Shown one piece after another: positions 16,903 through 24,409 of a stretch of 53,915 bases of DNA. Source of the DNA: Paenibacillus mellifer (lineage in GTDB: Bacteria > Bacillota > Bacilli > Paenibacillales > Paenibacillaceae). Location: the NCBI RefSeq assembly GCF_023195895.1, contig NZ_JALPRK010000030.1, forward strand, positions 1 through 53,915, in the 5' to 3' direction. Position numbers and translations under genes: made by a program. A model generated the notes under the pieces. The model was not told the DNA's origin. It made no database searches and saw nothing but the letters and a program-made list of their open reading frames with translations. The number at the start of each line of letters is the position of its first letter. The stretch's first letter is position 1.

Positions 16903-17292
16903 ATGAGAATTCAATGGTCCCTGATTTTAGCACTGATCTTCGCCTTGATTACCGCTGTGTTTGCCGTGATCAATGTCGACCCCGTCCAAGTGAATCTGCT
17001 GTTCGGCTCGGTCAGCTTCCCGCTGATTTTGCTGATTCTCGGCAGTACGCTGCTCGGCGGTATCATCGTCGGGTCGTTTGGCATTTACCGCGGTTACCGG
17101 CTGCAACGCGAAGTCAAAGGCTTGCATGCCAAGCTTGTACATATCCAAGAAGCAACCGGCTATATCTTCCCGGAACCGGATAAACCAGAACGTGGCAAGA
17201 AGAAGAGAACTGCCGAAACCGAAGCCGAGACTGAAACTGGAAATAGTACCGAAGCGTCGAAGGAGGATTTCCATGAACATTCAACCAAATGA
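16903..17292 (+). CDS. LapA-domain membrane protein (DUF1049)
   Basis: This 129-aa protein has two transmembrane helices (WSLILALIFALITAVFAVINV and PLILLILGSTLLGGIIVGSF) and a cytoplasmic tail that starts with a helical YRGYRLQREVKGLHAKL segment and ends in a charged Lys/Glu/Thr-rich stretch. This is the lipopolysaccharide-assembly-protein-A-like (LapA/YrvD) architecture, found widely also in Gram-positives, where the role is unknown. ATG at 16903 follows AAGGAGGTG. It is the first gene of a tight operon; the next gene starts 20 nt before its end. Confidence 0.85.
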   Translation: MRIQWSLILALIFALITAVFAVINVDPVQVNLLFGSVSFPLILLILGSTLLGGIIVGSFGIYRGYRLQREVKGLHAKLVHIQEATGYIFPEPDKPERGKKKRTAETEAETETGNSTEASKEDFHEHSTK

Positions 17293-18310
17293 AGCCTATA
17301 TGTTAAATATACTGAAAACTTTGCTGGATACGCCAAGCCCAAGCGGATTCACGCGTGGGATCATGTCGCTGATTGCGCGTGAATCCGAAGCGTTGGGTGT
17401 GCCTTGCAGTTTTAATGAAAAAGGCGGCGCGCTCTTGACTCTGCCCGGCCGTGATTCCTCCCGGCGTATCGCCCTCAGCGCCCACGTTGATACGCTCGGC
17501 GCCATGGTGCGCGCCGTTCGCCCGAACGGGACGCTGGCGATCACATCCGTTGGCGGATTTACTATGCACAGTATCGAGAACGAATATTGCCAGATCCACA
17601 CCCGCAGCGGCCAGGTCTTTACCGGCACGATCCTGTCAACTCACCCTTCCGTTCACGTATACAGCGATGCGCGTGACTTCAAACGTGAGGAGAAGAACAT
17701 GGAAGTACGGATCGACGAGCTCGTAGAGAACAAGGACGATGTGTTGAAGCTTGGCATTGCCGTTGGCGATTTCATTTCATTTGACGCCCGTGCTGTCGTA
17801 ACGCCAAGCGGGTACATCAAGTCCCGCCATCTGGACGACAAAGCCAGCGTGGCCGCTCTGTTTGGTCTGCTGGAATCGAGCCGCCGAGAAGGCTGGACAC
17901 CGCGGCATGACCTGGTCTTCCTTATCTCCAACTATGAGGAAGTTGGGCATGGCGCCTCCTGGATCCCGGACGGCGTGAACGAGATGATCGCCGTCGACAT
18001 GGGCGCCATGGGCGATGATTTAAGCTGCAAAGAGACCGATGTCTCCATTTGCGCCAAGGACTCCACCGGCCCGTACGACTATGACATGACCAGCCGGTTG
18101 ATCGAGCTCGCCCGAGGCCTTGGCATCCCGCATGCGGTCGATATTTATCCGCACTACGGCTCCGATGCCTCGGCAGCGCTGCACGGCGGTCACAATATTC
18201 GCGCTGCGTTGATCGGGCCGGGCGTGCATGCTTCGCACGCCATGGAACGGACCCATAAACAGGCGGTCATCAATACTACCCGCCTGTTGGCCGCTTATGT
18301 TGCCGATTAA
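17273..18310 (+). CDS. M42 family metallopeptidase (aminopeptidase/endoglucanase-like)
   Basis: This 345-aa protein has the M42 ligand set: AHVDT (first zinc His), SRHLDDKA (bridging Asp), NYEEVGHG (catalytic Glu and Glu ligand), DMGAMGDD and a late HASHAMERTH (His ligand). M42 enzymes are cytosolic co-catalytic-zinc aminopeptidases forming large tetrahedral oligomers; some are annotated endoglucanases, but peptidase activity is better supported. ATG at 17273 follows AAGGAGGATTTCC and overlaps the end of the lapA-like gene by 20 nt, so translation is coupled. Its last 14 nt overlap the next gene. Confidence 0.9.
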   Translation: MNIQPNEAYMLNILKTLLDTPSPSGFTRGIMSLIARESEALGVPCSFNEKGGALLTLPGRDSSRRIALSAHVDTLGAMVRAVRPNGTLAITSVGGFTMHSIENEYCQIHTRSGQVFTGTILSTHPSVHVYSDARDFKREEKNMEVRIDELVENKDDVLKLGIAVGDFISFDARAVVTPSGYIKSRHLDDKASVAALFGLLESSRREGWTPRHDLVFLISNYEEVGHGASWIPDGVNEMIAVDMGAMGDDLSCKETDVSICAKDSTGPYDYDMTSRLIELARGLGIPHAVDIYPHYGSDASAALHGGHNIRAALIGPGVHASHAMERTHKQAVINTTRLLAAYVAD

Positions 18311-19067
18311 TTGGCGGCGCTGGGGGATCGCCACGGCTTCGGCTGCGGCGATTTTTCTTGGCATCCTGCTGATGATCGGCTGGGGCAGCCGCTACCTGCT
18401 CCCCCATAATTATGAATATCATGAGCTCACCGCGATGAACGGCGTCAAGCTGTATGCCTTGGTCGTCGATCCTGAACGGATTGAGCTGCGATCGGCGGAC
18501 CAACCGCTGGGGCGTTATCGCGTGTATGGCATTAACGGCGGTTTCTTCTACAACGACGCCGTATTGTCGATCGCGGTGAACAACGATCAGCCGATTCAAG
18601 GCACGGCTGGCACTTACGGCTCCGGCTGGTTCAACGCCAAATACGCTCGAGGCACGCTCGTATGGGACGGCGCTGCGGACGGCTTTTCGGTCCAGGTGGC
18701 TTCCTCCGCAGACGAGCTTACCGTTACGGACCGCTCTCGCTATTTTGCCCAAGGCGGCGTCAGCATGATGCTGCAGGATGATGCCCGGTGGAGGGCGGCG
18801 GTAGAATCCGAGCACCTTCCGAATCCCGACGAGAACCGGCTTCGCTCCGGCCTCGCTTATGACGCAGACGGCCAGCTGTGGCTGGTCGTCACGCCTACGC
18901 GCTGCACGGCCGAAGCGTTCCGCAGCGCCGTCAAGGCGTCGCTCGCCGGCGGCCAGCTTGTCGACGGCATCTTCCTCGACGGCGATGGCTCGGCGCAGCT
19001 CAACACTGCCGAAACCAAGCTGAACGGTGATTCCCGCGATTTGCGGCAGATTATTGTGATAAGGTGA
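18297..19067 (+). CDS. Phosphodiester glycosidase family protein (NAGPA domain)
   Basis: This 256-aa protein has an N-terminal membrane anchor or uncleaved signal (WRRWGIATASAAAIFLGILLMIGWG, residues 6-30) and an extracellular NAGPA-like domain with INGGFFYND (near 77), AQGGVSMML and a late GIFLDGDGSAQL motif. The domain is related to N-acetylglucosamine-1-phosphodiester glycosidase; in bacteria it is thought to act on envelope glycans, but the substrate is unknown here. The ATG at 18297 lies inside the end of the M42 gene (overlap 14 nt) without a strong ribosome site, so it depends on coupling. The upstream in-frame extension is overlapped by M42 coding sequence. Confidence 0.82.
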   Translation: MLPINWRRWGIATASAAAIFLGILLMIGWGSRYLLPHNYEYHELTAMNGVKLYALVVDPERIELRSADQPLGRYRVYGINGGFFYNDAVLSIAVNNDQPIQGTAGTYGSGWFNAKYARGTLVWDGAADGFSVQVASSADELTVTDRSRYFAQGGVSMMLQDDARWRAAVESEHLPNPDENRLRSGLAYDADGQLWLVVTPTRCTAEAFRSAVKASLAGGQLVDGIFLDGDGSAQLNTAETKLNGDSRDLRQIIVIR

Positions 19068-19137
19068 ACGAAAAAGACGCCGGGTGGCGGTGTCCTCGGT
19101 AGGGATCCTTGATGTCCCCCACATGCTGCTTTTACGC

Positions 19138-19224
19138 GATTATCCCTTTTATTCAGGGGGGCCAATGACCCGGAGTGAAGCAACTCATTTCCAGTTCTTG
19201 ACGATCTGATCAAAGGGGATAATC
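19138..19224. repeat. Inverted repeat GATTATCCCTTT / AAAGGGGATAATC
   Basis: Arms at 19138-19150 and 19212-19224 match over 12-13 bases with a single extra G and enclose about 61 nt. The right arm is also the ribosome-site region of a nine-codon ORF. The remaining interval 19068-19330 contains a G/C hairpin (19078-19096) and the terminator at 19267-19304, and no larger gene. Confidence 0.5.
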
Positions 19225-19254
19225 ATGAAAAGACTCGACATCATGTACTTCTGA
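19225..19254 (+). other. Possible nine-codon peptide ORF
   Basis: ATG at 19225 preceded by AAGGGG at 7 nt opens a nine-codon frame (product MKRLDIMYF) ending at TGA 19252-19254. It is too short to support as a gene from sequence alone; it may be a leader peptide or chance. Confidence 0.2.
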
Positions 19255-19266
19255 CACCTTAATAAA

Positions 19267-19304
19267 AAACGCCTATTCGTGAATTTTTAACGAATAGGCG
19301 TTTT
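19267..19304 (-). terminator. Terminator of the receptor-peptide cassette
   Basis: Long perfect stem (AAAACGCCTATTCGT / ACGAATAGGCGTTTT) with a 9-nt loop; on the minus strand it is followed by more T residues. It lies 26 nt downstream of the 39-aa peptide gene. Confidence 0.85.
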
Positions 19305-19330
19305 CACTTATGTTCTCTTACGCAGTTTTC

Positions 19331-19450
19331 TTATGCGCCACCATTTTGACCAAAGGCAGTGAAGGTAGGTTGATCAACATGCATCGTACCTGGAGTAGTA
19401 AAGATTAATGAAAAAAGAACCGCTAAAACAACAACGACTTTAGATTTCAT
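19331..19450 (-). CDS. Putative secreted signalling propeptide (Phr/AloP-like), 39 aa
   Basis: This ORF lies directly downstream of the HTH-TPR-like regulator; the regulator stop TGA overlaps this ATG as ATGA, the usual layout of translationally coupled receptor/peptide pairs. The product has a basic start (MKSK), a hydrophobic core (VVVVLAVLFSLIF), and a polar C-terminal tail ending DQPTFTAFGQNGGA. That is the architecture of Phr, NprX, PapR and Paenibacillus AloP pre-peptides, in which the mature signal is cut from the C-terminus after export. GAGGTG lies 12 nt upstream within the regulator gene. A strong terminator follows. The function as a quorum-sensing signal is inferred from position and architecture; the mature peptide cannot be read from sequence. 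Confidence 0.72.
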   Translation of the reverse strand: MKSKVVVVLAVLFSLIFTTPGTMHVDQPTFTAFGQNGGA

Positions 19451-20814
19451 AAACTTCGTTTCACCTCACTTACAATTTTCTTATACTTCTCACATATAAC
19501 TATTGCAGCCATGTGCCTATGATGTTCAAATAGTATCATAAAATCTAGAAGTGCTTCCTTCTTATTCATTTTAACTGAATTCTCAAGTCCCTGCATCAAA
19601 TAATTAAAACCCATTGTATATTCCTTTTTATGTAGATAGTAATAGGTCAAATCGTACAAAAATTGATTGTACTTATCAAGTAGAACCTGGTCTTTATACA
19701 AGTCATTCGTTTGTTTACGGTTTATATATACTTCAATCTCCGACTTAAATTGAAGTAGGATATGGTCTACATCAATATGGTGTCGGTTAGCTGCTGACAT
19801 AACGTTCGCAATCGACGATATTACTTCATCAGGGTTTTCTATCATAAACGCTACGTAATCGGAAAGATATTCGATTTCACCGCTCATAAGTCGATTGACA
19901 TAGATGTTGGCACTCGACCATTTTTGAAATAACCTTAACCAATGTATGGAGTCCTCGTCCTTTTCCTGTACCCAACTTAAATCGGTATATTGATAAGTAC
20001 ATTCCAAAGCTTTTGCATAGTCTTCTCTACCCTCATATACTTCTGCGCACAATAGTTTGGCATAAACAATGTATACAAACATAGGTCTGCTAAGGCGATG
20101 TTGCATTTCGTAAAATTGTTTATCCGAGCGTCGGGTACTGAAATAGAGGAGGCGCGCCTTGCGTTCCATCTCGATAGCTAAAACCTCAAGCCGATCCCAA
20201 TCACGAAGTGAACGGAATAGGTTGGCCAAATCCTTGAGCGCATCCAGCTGCAGAACTTCATCCAACCGATCAACATAGGGTTCGAACTGATAGGCGATTT
20301 TGAGGTTATGGGCCTGGTCCGTTCCGATTCGGATCTTGAACAGTCGATACTGACATACCGCCAGCCGCTCGGAATATTGCCTGGTTTCGCTCATCGCCAC
20401 ATTCTCATACAGGATTTCTGCGGCAGCGTGTAGGCCTTTCTCATAAAACTCCTCCGCCAGTTCAAATAACGAGGTGGAGTACATCAGATTGTCCAACAGT
20501 AAGCTGATCGTTCTTCGTATACATTCCAGCTTGTCCAGTTCAGCGCATTTGCGAAGAAAGGGTCCCACTCTCCGCCAGTCGGGATTCCTCTCCTGAAGAT
20601 AATCATGAATGTAATTCTCGTAATAATGTCCTATGGGTACGCCCATGATCTCTGAAATCCGGTCCAAGTGATCCATGGTTAAAATTCGGTTCCCGTTCAG
20701 CAAATAACTCAGCGTTCCTACGTTAATATTTAACCTCATCGAGAATTGACTCAGATTCAACTCTTTTTCTTTCATAAAGGAGTGAACTTCCTCCAGGATC
20801 GTCAATGTACGCAT
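19447..20814 (-). CDS. RRNPP-type transcriptional regulator (HTH plus TPR-like), AloR/AimR/NprR-like
   Basis: This 455-aa protein has an N-terminal XRE-type helix-turn-helix (residues about 20-60: LNLSQFSMRLNINVGTLSYLL...MDHLDRISEIMGV). About 390 helical residues follow with TPR-like spacing (FYEKGLHAAAEILYENVA, DALKDLANLFRSLRDWDRLEVLAIEMERKA, ALECTYQY). This is the build of RRNPP regulators (Rap, NprR, PlcR, PrgX, AimR, and the AloR receptors of Paenibacillus). Such proteins bind a short imported peptide in the TPR concave face and change DNA binding. ATG at 20814 is chosen because it sits at the HTH edge with GGTGA upstream; ATG at 20832 is an alternative. The longer open frame is cut off by the promoter at 20872-20900. 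Target genes are unknown. The gene and its peptide are followed by a terminator. Confidence 0.83.
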   Translation of the reverse strand: MRTLTILEEVHSFMKEKELNLSQFSMRLNINVGTLSYLLNGNRILTMDHLDRISEIMGVPIGHYYENYIHDYLQERNPDWRRVGPFLRKCAELDKLECIRRTISLLLDNLMYSTSLFELAEEFYEKGLHAAAEILYENVAMSETRQYSERLAVCQYRLFKIRIGTDQAHNLKIAYQFEPYVDRLDEVLQLDALKDLANLFRSLRDWDRLEVLAIEMERKARLLYFSTRRSDKQFYEMQHRLSRPMFVYIVYAKLLCAEVYEGREDYAKALECTYQYTDLSWVQEKDEDSIHWLRLFQKWSSANIYVNRLMSGEIEYLSDYVAFMIENPDEVISSIANVMSAANRHHIDVDHILLQFKSEIEVYINRKQTNDLYKDQVLLDKYNQFLYDLTYYYLHKKEYTMGFNYLMQGLENSVKMNKKEALLDFMILFEHHRHMAAIVICEKYKKIVSEVKRSL

Positions 20815-20871
20815 TGGATCATCACCACACATTCCTATGATAATTACGTCTGGAATTATATGTATGAAATT

Positions 20872-20900
20872 AATATATCTTCTTTTTATACTGCGGTCAA
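20872..20900 (-). promoter_or_regulatory. Promoter of the receptor-peptide cassette
   Basis: On the minus strand TTGACC (20895-20900) and TATATT (20872-20877) are separated by exactly 17 bp, placing a transcription start about 50 nt upstream of the regulator ATG at 20814. Confidence 0.7.
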
Positions 20901-20924
20901 TTAACATTCTAAAGACGGTGAAGT

Positions 20925-20969
20925 TAAAAAAGCCCTTGCCCCACCCCATTCGGGGTAACGGCAAGGGTT
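20925..20969 (-). terminator. Terminator of the ABC exporter operon
   Basis: On the minus strand AACCCTTGCC pairs with GGCAAGGGCTT around an inner CCCCGAATGGGG hairpin and is followed by TTTTTT, starting 16 nt after the permease stop. Confidence 0.85.
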
Positions 20970-20984
20970 GACAAACTGGATAAC

Positions 20985-21734
20985 CTACCCTAATTGGCGT
21001 CTAAACGCTTTGCTGGCGAAGAAGTAGGCAATGATCATAATGCCGACGCACCAGGCAAGTGCAGTCCAGATTTCGTTGCCAACAGATCCTCCATACAGGA
21101 GGGCACGAATCGCATTCACGATGGAAGTCACGGGCTGGTTCTCGGCGAACACACGAACAATTTTAGGCATGGTTTCGGTAGGGACAAAGGCCGAACTGAT
21201 AAACGGCAAGAATATCAACGGGTACGAGAAGGCCGTTGCCCCTTCCATTGTCTTTGCTGTCAAGCCGGGAATGACCGCCAGCCAGCTCAGCGCCAGCGTA
21301 AACAACCCGAGGATCCCGGCTACCGCGAGCCATTCCAGGATACCGGCGCTTGAACGAAAGCCCATCAAAAGCGCGACGAGGAAAACTACCACGACAGTGA
21401 GCGCATTGGAAACTAGCGATGTCAATACATGAGCCCATAATACCGACGAGCGCTTGATCGGCATGGTTATGAAACGCGCCATCAACCCGCTCTTTATATC
21501 CCCAAACAGCCGGAAGGCCGTGTAAGAGATGCCGGATGCAATAGCCATCAGCAAGATTCCCGGCAATAAATAATTGACGTAATTGTTCGTACCTGACTCT
21601 ATGGCGCCGCCAAAGACGTAGACAAATAACAGCATCATCGCAATTGGCGTAATCGCTACCGTGATAATCGTATCCGGGCTGCGCATGATGTTGCGCATTA
21701 AACGTCCTAATAATACCCCTGTTTTGCTTTTCAT
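20985..21734 (-). CDS. ABC-2 type transporter permease (DrrB-like)
   Basis: This 249-aa permease has six hydrophobic segments and the ABC-2 signature region FSYPLIFLPFISSAFVPTETMP near residues 168-190, typical of daunorubicin-type exporters. Its start directly follows the TAA of the ATPase gene (no spacer). The pair forms a DrrAB-like half-size exporter; substrate is not deducible. It ends the operon before its terminator. Confidence 0.9.
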   Translation of the reverse strand: MKSKTGVLLGRLMRNIMRSPDTIITVAITPIAMMLLFVYVFGGAIESGTNNYVNYLLPGILLMAIASGISYTAFRLFGDIKSGLMARFITMPIKRSSVLWAHVLTSLVSNALTVVVVFLVALLMGFRSSAGILEWLAVAGILGLFTLALSWLAVIPGLTAKTMEGATAFSYPLIFLPFISSAFVPTETMPKIVRVFAENQPVTSIVNAIRALLYGGSVGNEIWTALAWCVGIMIIAYFFASKAFRRQLG

Positions 21735-22496
21735 TTACTTCTCCTCCTTTTTGCCGATGATCGCGAGGAAGATTTCCTCCAACGTCGGCTGCTTCTCGAT
21801 GTACTCCACTTTCGCCGGCGGGAACATCTCTTTGAGTTCGGTAAGGGTGCCGGTCGTGATGATCTTTCCGCCATGCAGGATGGCGATCCGGTCGGCCAGT
21901 TGCTCGGCTTCCTCCAGGTACTGGGTCGTCAGCAAGATGGTCGTGCCGCTGCCGGCGAGCTCCTTGACGGTATTCCACACTTCAATCCGTGCTTCGGGAT
22001 CCAGCCCTGTCGTCGGTTCGTCGAGAAAAATGACGGCAGGCGCACCGATCAAGCTCATGGCGATGTCCAGCCGGCGTTTCATCCCGCCGGAATACTGATC
22101 CGCCCGACGGTTCGCCGCATCGGTCAGGCTGAATTTGGCAAGCAGATTGTCGGCGACTTGAGCGGGACGGGAAACTCCCCGCAACTTGGCGATCATCATC
22201 AGGTTTTCCCTTCCTGTATGCATGCCGTCTATAGCTGCAAACTGTCCGGTCAGGCTGATGCTCTGACGAACATGATCCGGTTGACGCTGGACGTCAGAGC
22301 CGCAAACCCTTGCTTCGCCGCCATCAGGTTTCATCAGCGTCGAGAGGATGTTGACCGTCGTCGTCTTGCCCGCTCCATTGGAGCCCAGCAGCGCGAAAAT
22401 TTCGCCGCGCCGCACCTCAAAATCCACCCCCTTTAAAACTTCCTTGTCTTTAAATGATTTTTTAAGTCCTTTTACGGAAATCGCTGCATCGTTCAT
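21735..22496 (-). CDS. ABC transporter ATP-binding protein (DrrA-like)
   Basis: This 253-aa ATPase shows Walker A GSNGAGKTT (38-46), signature YSGGMKRR (134-141) and Walker B VIFLDEPTTGLD (154-165), with the C-terminal EYIEKQPTLEEIFL tail typical of DrrA-type exporters of drugs or lipids. It powers the adjacent permease. ATG at 22496 follows AGGAGG at 9 nt. A motif shared with the PadR/DUF1048 operon lies about 45 nt upstream (22542-22555), suggesting PadR control. No terminator separates it from the DUF1048 gene upstream, so read-through is possible. Confidence 0.92.
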   Translation of the reverse strand: MNDAAISVKGLKKSFKDKEVLKGVDFEVRRGEIFALLGSNGAGKTTTVNILSTLMKPDGGEARVCGSDVQRQPDHVRQSISLTGQFAAIDGMHTGRENLMMIAKLRGVSRPAQVADNLLAKFSLTDAANRRADQYSGGMKRRLDIAMSLIGAPAVIFLDEPTTGLDPEARIEVWNTVKELAGSGTTILLTTQYLEEAEQLADRIAILHGGKIITTGTLTELKEMFPPAKVEYIEKQPTLEEIFLAIIGKKEEK

Positions 22497-22541
22497 CCTT
22501 TTTTCCTCCTCTAATCAACTATTTAGTAACACTGGTAACAC

Positions 22542-22555
22542 GTATCACTTACTAC
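22542..22555 (-). promoter_or_regulatory. Candidate PadR operator upstream of the ABC operon
   Basis: GTATCACTTACTAC (plus strand) matches GTATTGCTTACTAC at 24208-24221 in 12 of 14 positions. Both copies lie upstream of operons that surround the padR gene. Function as a PadR binding site is inference. Confidence 0.45.
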
Positions 22556-22648
22556 CCGGCAAAAATGAAACTGAATAGCACAGGCGGAAGTATCCATTCG
22601 GAACCAGCCATTCAGTCGGTATGATCTACGGTATGATCCGGCGTGTTT

Positions 22649-22990
22649 TTATTTTTTTCTTAATCGCTCCAGAATACTTTGATTCAAATCTTCCCGATAT
22701 TTTGCGAAGTAGGTTTTCGCATTGGCCACGAGGCCATCGGCAAACGACGCCACGTCTTCCCCGGTGATCTCCAGCACTGGTCTTCCTTCCGCCGCGCCGG
22801 CTTCAAACAAATCGATTAATTCGTATTGCATGTGCAGCATATCCATCCCGTTGCCTGCCGAGAAATTCCACATATAGGTTTGGATTTTCTTAAACACATA
22901 CTGGTAGTCCTCCGGCAAAGCATCCACCCTTGCCATCATCATCTTGTATTCTTTCTTATCGCCGATTAATTTTTTGAACATTTCCATCAT
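22649..22990 (-). CDS. DUF1048 protein 3, downstream of padR
   Basis: This 113-aa soluble protein with charged helices belongs by pattern to the DUF1048 family (KKLIGDKKEYKMMMARVDALPEDYQYVFKKIQTYMWNF, then LEITGEDVASFADGLV). Members occur beside PadR regulators and ABC exporters; their molecular function is unknown. This is the third of three paralogues in the same operon and the one nearest to the ABC genes. ATG at 22990 follows GGAGGAG; a second ATG at 22987 is equally possible. It lies 37 nt after padR. Confidence 0.82.
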   Translation of the reverse strand: MMEMFKKLIGDKKEYKMMMARVDALPEDYQYVFKKIQTYMWNFSAGNGMDMLHMQYELIDLFEAGAAEGRPVLEITGEDVASFADGLVANAKTYFAKYREDLNQSILERLRKK

Positions 22991-23027
22991 GTAACTTCTC
23001 CTCCTCTTTTAGATTTATCTTATGACG

Positions 23028-23348
23028 TTAATTGGACTTCAAAGCGTTGATTTTAGACGAAACGAAATCCCATTTTTCCCAAAACGAGGCGAGTTCTTGA
23101 CGGCCAGCCTCATTCAGGGTGTAGAACTTGCGAGGCGGCCCCATATCCGACGGTTTCTTTTCGATGTTGACCCATTTTTTCTTTTCCAACCGCACGAGGA
23201 TGGTATACACCGTTCCTTCCACTACTTCGGAGAACCCCAGCTCGTTCAGGCGGCGGGTAATCTCGTAACCATACGTTTCACGGCGGCTGATGATTTCCAG
23301 CACGCAACCTTCCAGCGAACCCTTCAGCATTTCAGTTAGATTTTCCAT
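23028..23348 (-). CDS. PadR family transcriptional regulator
   Basis: This is a 106-aa winged-helix repressor of the PadR/YtrA-like subgroup. MLKGSLEGCVLEIISRRETYGYEITRRLNELGF is the characteristic N-terminal block (residues 7-39), followed by VVEGTVYTILVRLEKKKWVNIEKK. Small PadR proteins act as ligand-releasable repressors of neighbouring exporters. The operon position between DUF1048 genes and the ABC pair, and the repeated upstream motif, fit autoregulation and control of the exporter. ATG at 23348 follows AAGGGTG. Confidence 0.9.
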   Translation of the reverse strand: MENLTEMLKGSLEGCVLEIISRRETYGYEITRRLNELGFSEVVEGTVYTILVRLEKKKWVNIEKKPSDMGPPRKFYTLNEAGRQELASFWEKWDFVSSKINALKSN

Positions 23349-23363
23349 GTTTTTTGCACCCTT

Positions 23364-23714
23364 TTACTTGATTTTATCTGTAACCTTTTTCATCGCCTTG
23401 TTCATTGCTTGGTTAACGGATTCTTGATAGTTGTCGGTGTAAGTTTTTGAATCTTTGATCAGATCGTCACAGAATGCCGCCACGTCATTGCCCGTGACTT
23501 CAAGAACGCCTTTCCCCAAGGCCGCGCCTTCCTCAAAAAGGTCAACTATCCCCGAAAGCAAGCCGATCCCGTCCATGAGTTCAGCAGGGCCAACCTTAAA
23601 CAGATACTTCTGAATCTCGTGATAAACGATTTGATAATCCTGCGGGAGTGTTTTCACACGCGCGACGTGGGCCCGCCATTCTTTTTTGCCTTGGAGCATT
23701 TGTTGAATATTCAT
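23364..23714 (-). CDS. DUF1048 protein 2
   Basis: This 116-aa protein is a DUF1048 family member (ARVKTLPQDYQIVYHEIQKYLFKVG, then LEVTGNDVAAFCDDLIKDSKTY), clearly paralogous to the genes on both sides of padR. ATG at 23714 starts 1 nt after the previous stop, with GGAGGG inside the end of that gene, so translation is coupled. Function unknown; the set of three paralogues may form a hetero-oligomer. Confidence 0.82.
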   Translation of the reverse strand: MNIQQMLQGKKEWRAHVARVKTLPQDYQIVYHEIQKYLFKVGPAELMDGIGLLSGIVDLFEEGAALGKGVLEVTGNDVAAFCDDLIKDSKTYTDNYQESVNQAMNKAMKKVTDKIK

Positions 23715-23715
23715 G

Positions 23716-24072
23716 TTATCCCTCCAATTTTCCTAATTTTCTTGCGACATTTCGATTGAGTTGCTCGCGCCATTTGTCGCGAAGCGACTTTGCTCCTTCT
23801 TCGCCGGCTAGCGATGAACAGAAGCCTTGGATATCGTCACCCAGCACCTCTTGAACGCGCTGACCGTCTGCCGCCGTTTCTTCGAGCCAGCTAAGCGCTC
23901 CGTCAAGAATGGGCATGAGGTTGCGGCCGGTGAAATCGGAGTGCGCCCAAAGATTCGTTTTAATCTCCTCCCATGCCCCTTGATAATCGGCCGGCAGCTT
24001 GTGGGCACGCGCCTCAAATCCTTTCATTTCCCTTGTCATGTCGTTGCCCGTAATTTTGTCCCAAAAGTTCAT
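23716..24072 (-). CDS. DUF1048 protein 1, first gene of the operon
   Basis: This 118-aa DUF1048-type protein (MNFWDKITGNDMTREMKGFEARAHKLPADYQGAWEEI) heads the operon DUF1048-DUF1048-padR-DUF1048. ATG at 24072 is chosen over the longer open frame because AAAGGAGAAG lies 8 nt upstream. The first leader (about 150 nt) runs from a consensus promoter. Function unknown. Confidence 0.8.
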   Translation of the reverse strand: MNFWDKITGNDMTREMKGFEARAHKLPADYQGAWEEIKTNLWAHSDFTGRNLMPILDGALSWLEETAADGQRVQEVLGDDIQGFCSSLAGEEGAKSLRDKWREQLNRNVARKLGKLEG

Positions 24073-24207
24073 GACGCTCTTCTCCTTTAACTCGAAAGTT
24101 CGGGGCAATGAAAGCCCACTATTCTGTCTGACTAATATTCTGTATAACTTAGTACCTGGGGTAAAAGGAACCGAATAGCTTGCGAAGTACCTCACTCCCG
24201 CTATTCA

Positions 24208-24221
24208 GTATTGCTTACTAC
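24208..24221 (-). promoter_or_regulatory. Candidate PadR operator at the start of the DUF1048 operon
   Basis: GTATTGCTTACTAC (plus strand) overlaps the expected transcription start just after the -10 box at 24228-24233, a classic repressor position. It recurs with 12/14 identity at 22542-22555. Confidence 0.5.
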
Positions 24222-24227
24222 AGGTAC

Positions 24228-24256
24228 ATTGTAGCACCGAGTAGCAGGGGTGTCAA
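24228..24256 (-). promoter_or_regulatory. Promoter of the DUF1048-padR operon
   Basis: On the minus strand a perfect TTGACA (24251-24256) and TACAAT (24228-24233) are separated by 17 bp. Confidence 0.75.
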
Positions 24257-24409
24257 CCGGTTTTTCAAAACATTTTTTTCGCGGCTAGCGTACCCCGATC
24301 TCCTTGTTCCTATTATATTTTTAATATTCCGGCGCGCCCGCTTGGTGTAAGGTTTGAATATAAAGCTTTACCGTAAAACTTTTTTCGTCATGGGAGGGCC
24401 GGAAACACG

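Noticed and set aside
19331..19450. Suspected frameshift in the 39-aa peptide gene at an A-run (T-run on the coding strand)
   Set aside because: Re-reading the six-A run at 19411-19416 gives one uninterrupted frame from ATG to TAA (40 codons), so no frameshift is needed.
22600..22650. Direct repeat GGTATGATC near 22618-22641
   Set aside because: Two short copies with no symmetry or link to a promoter; too little to support a regulatory element.
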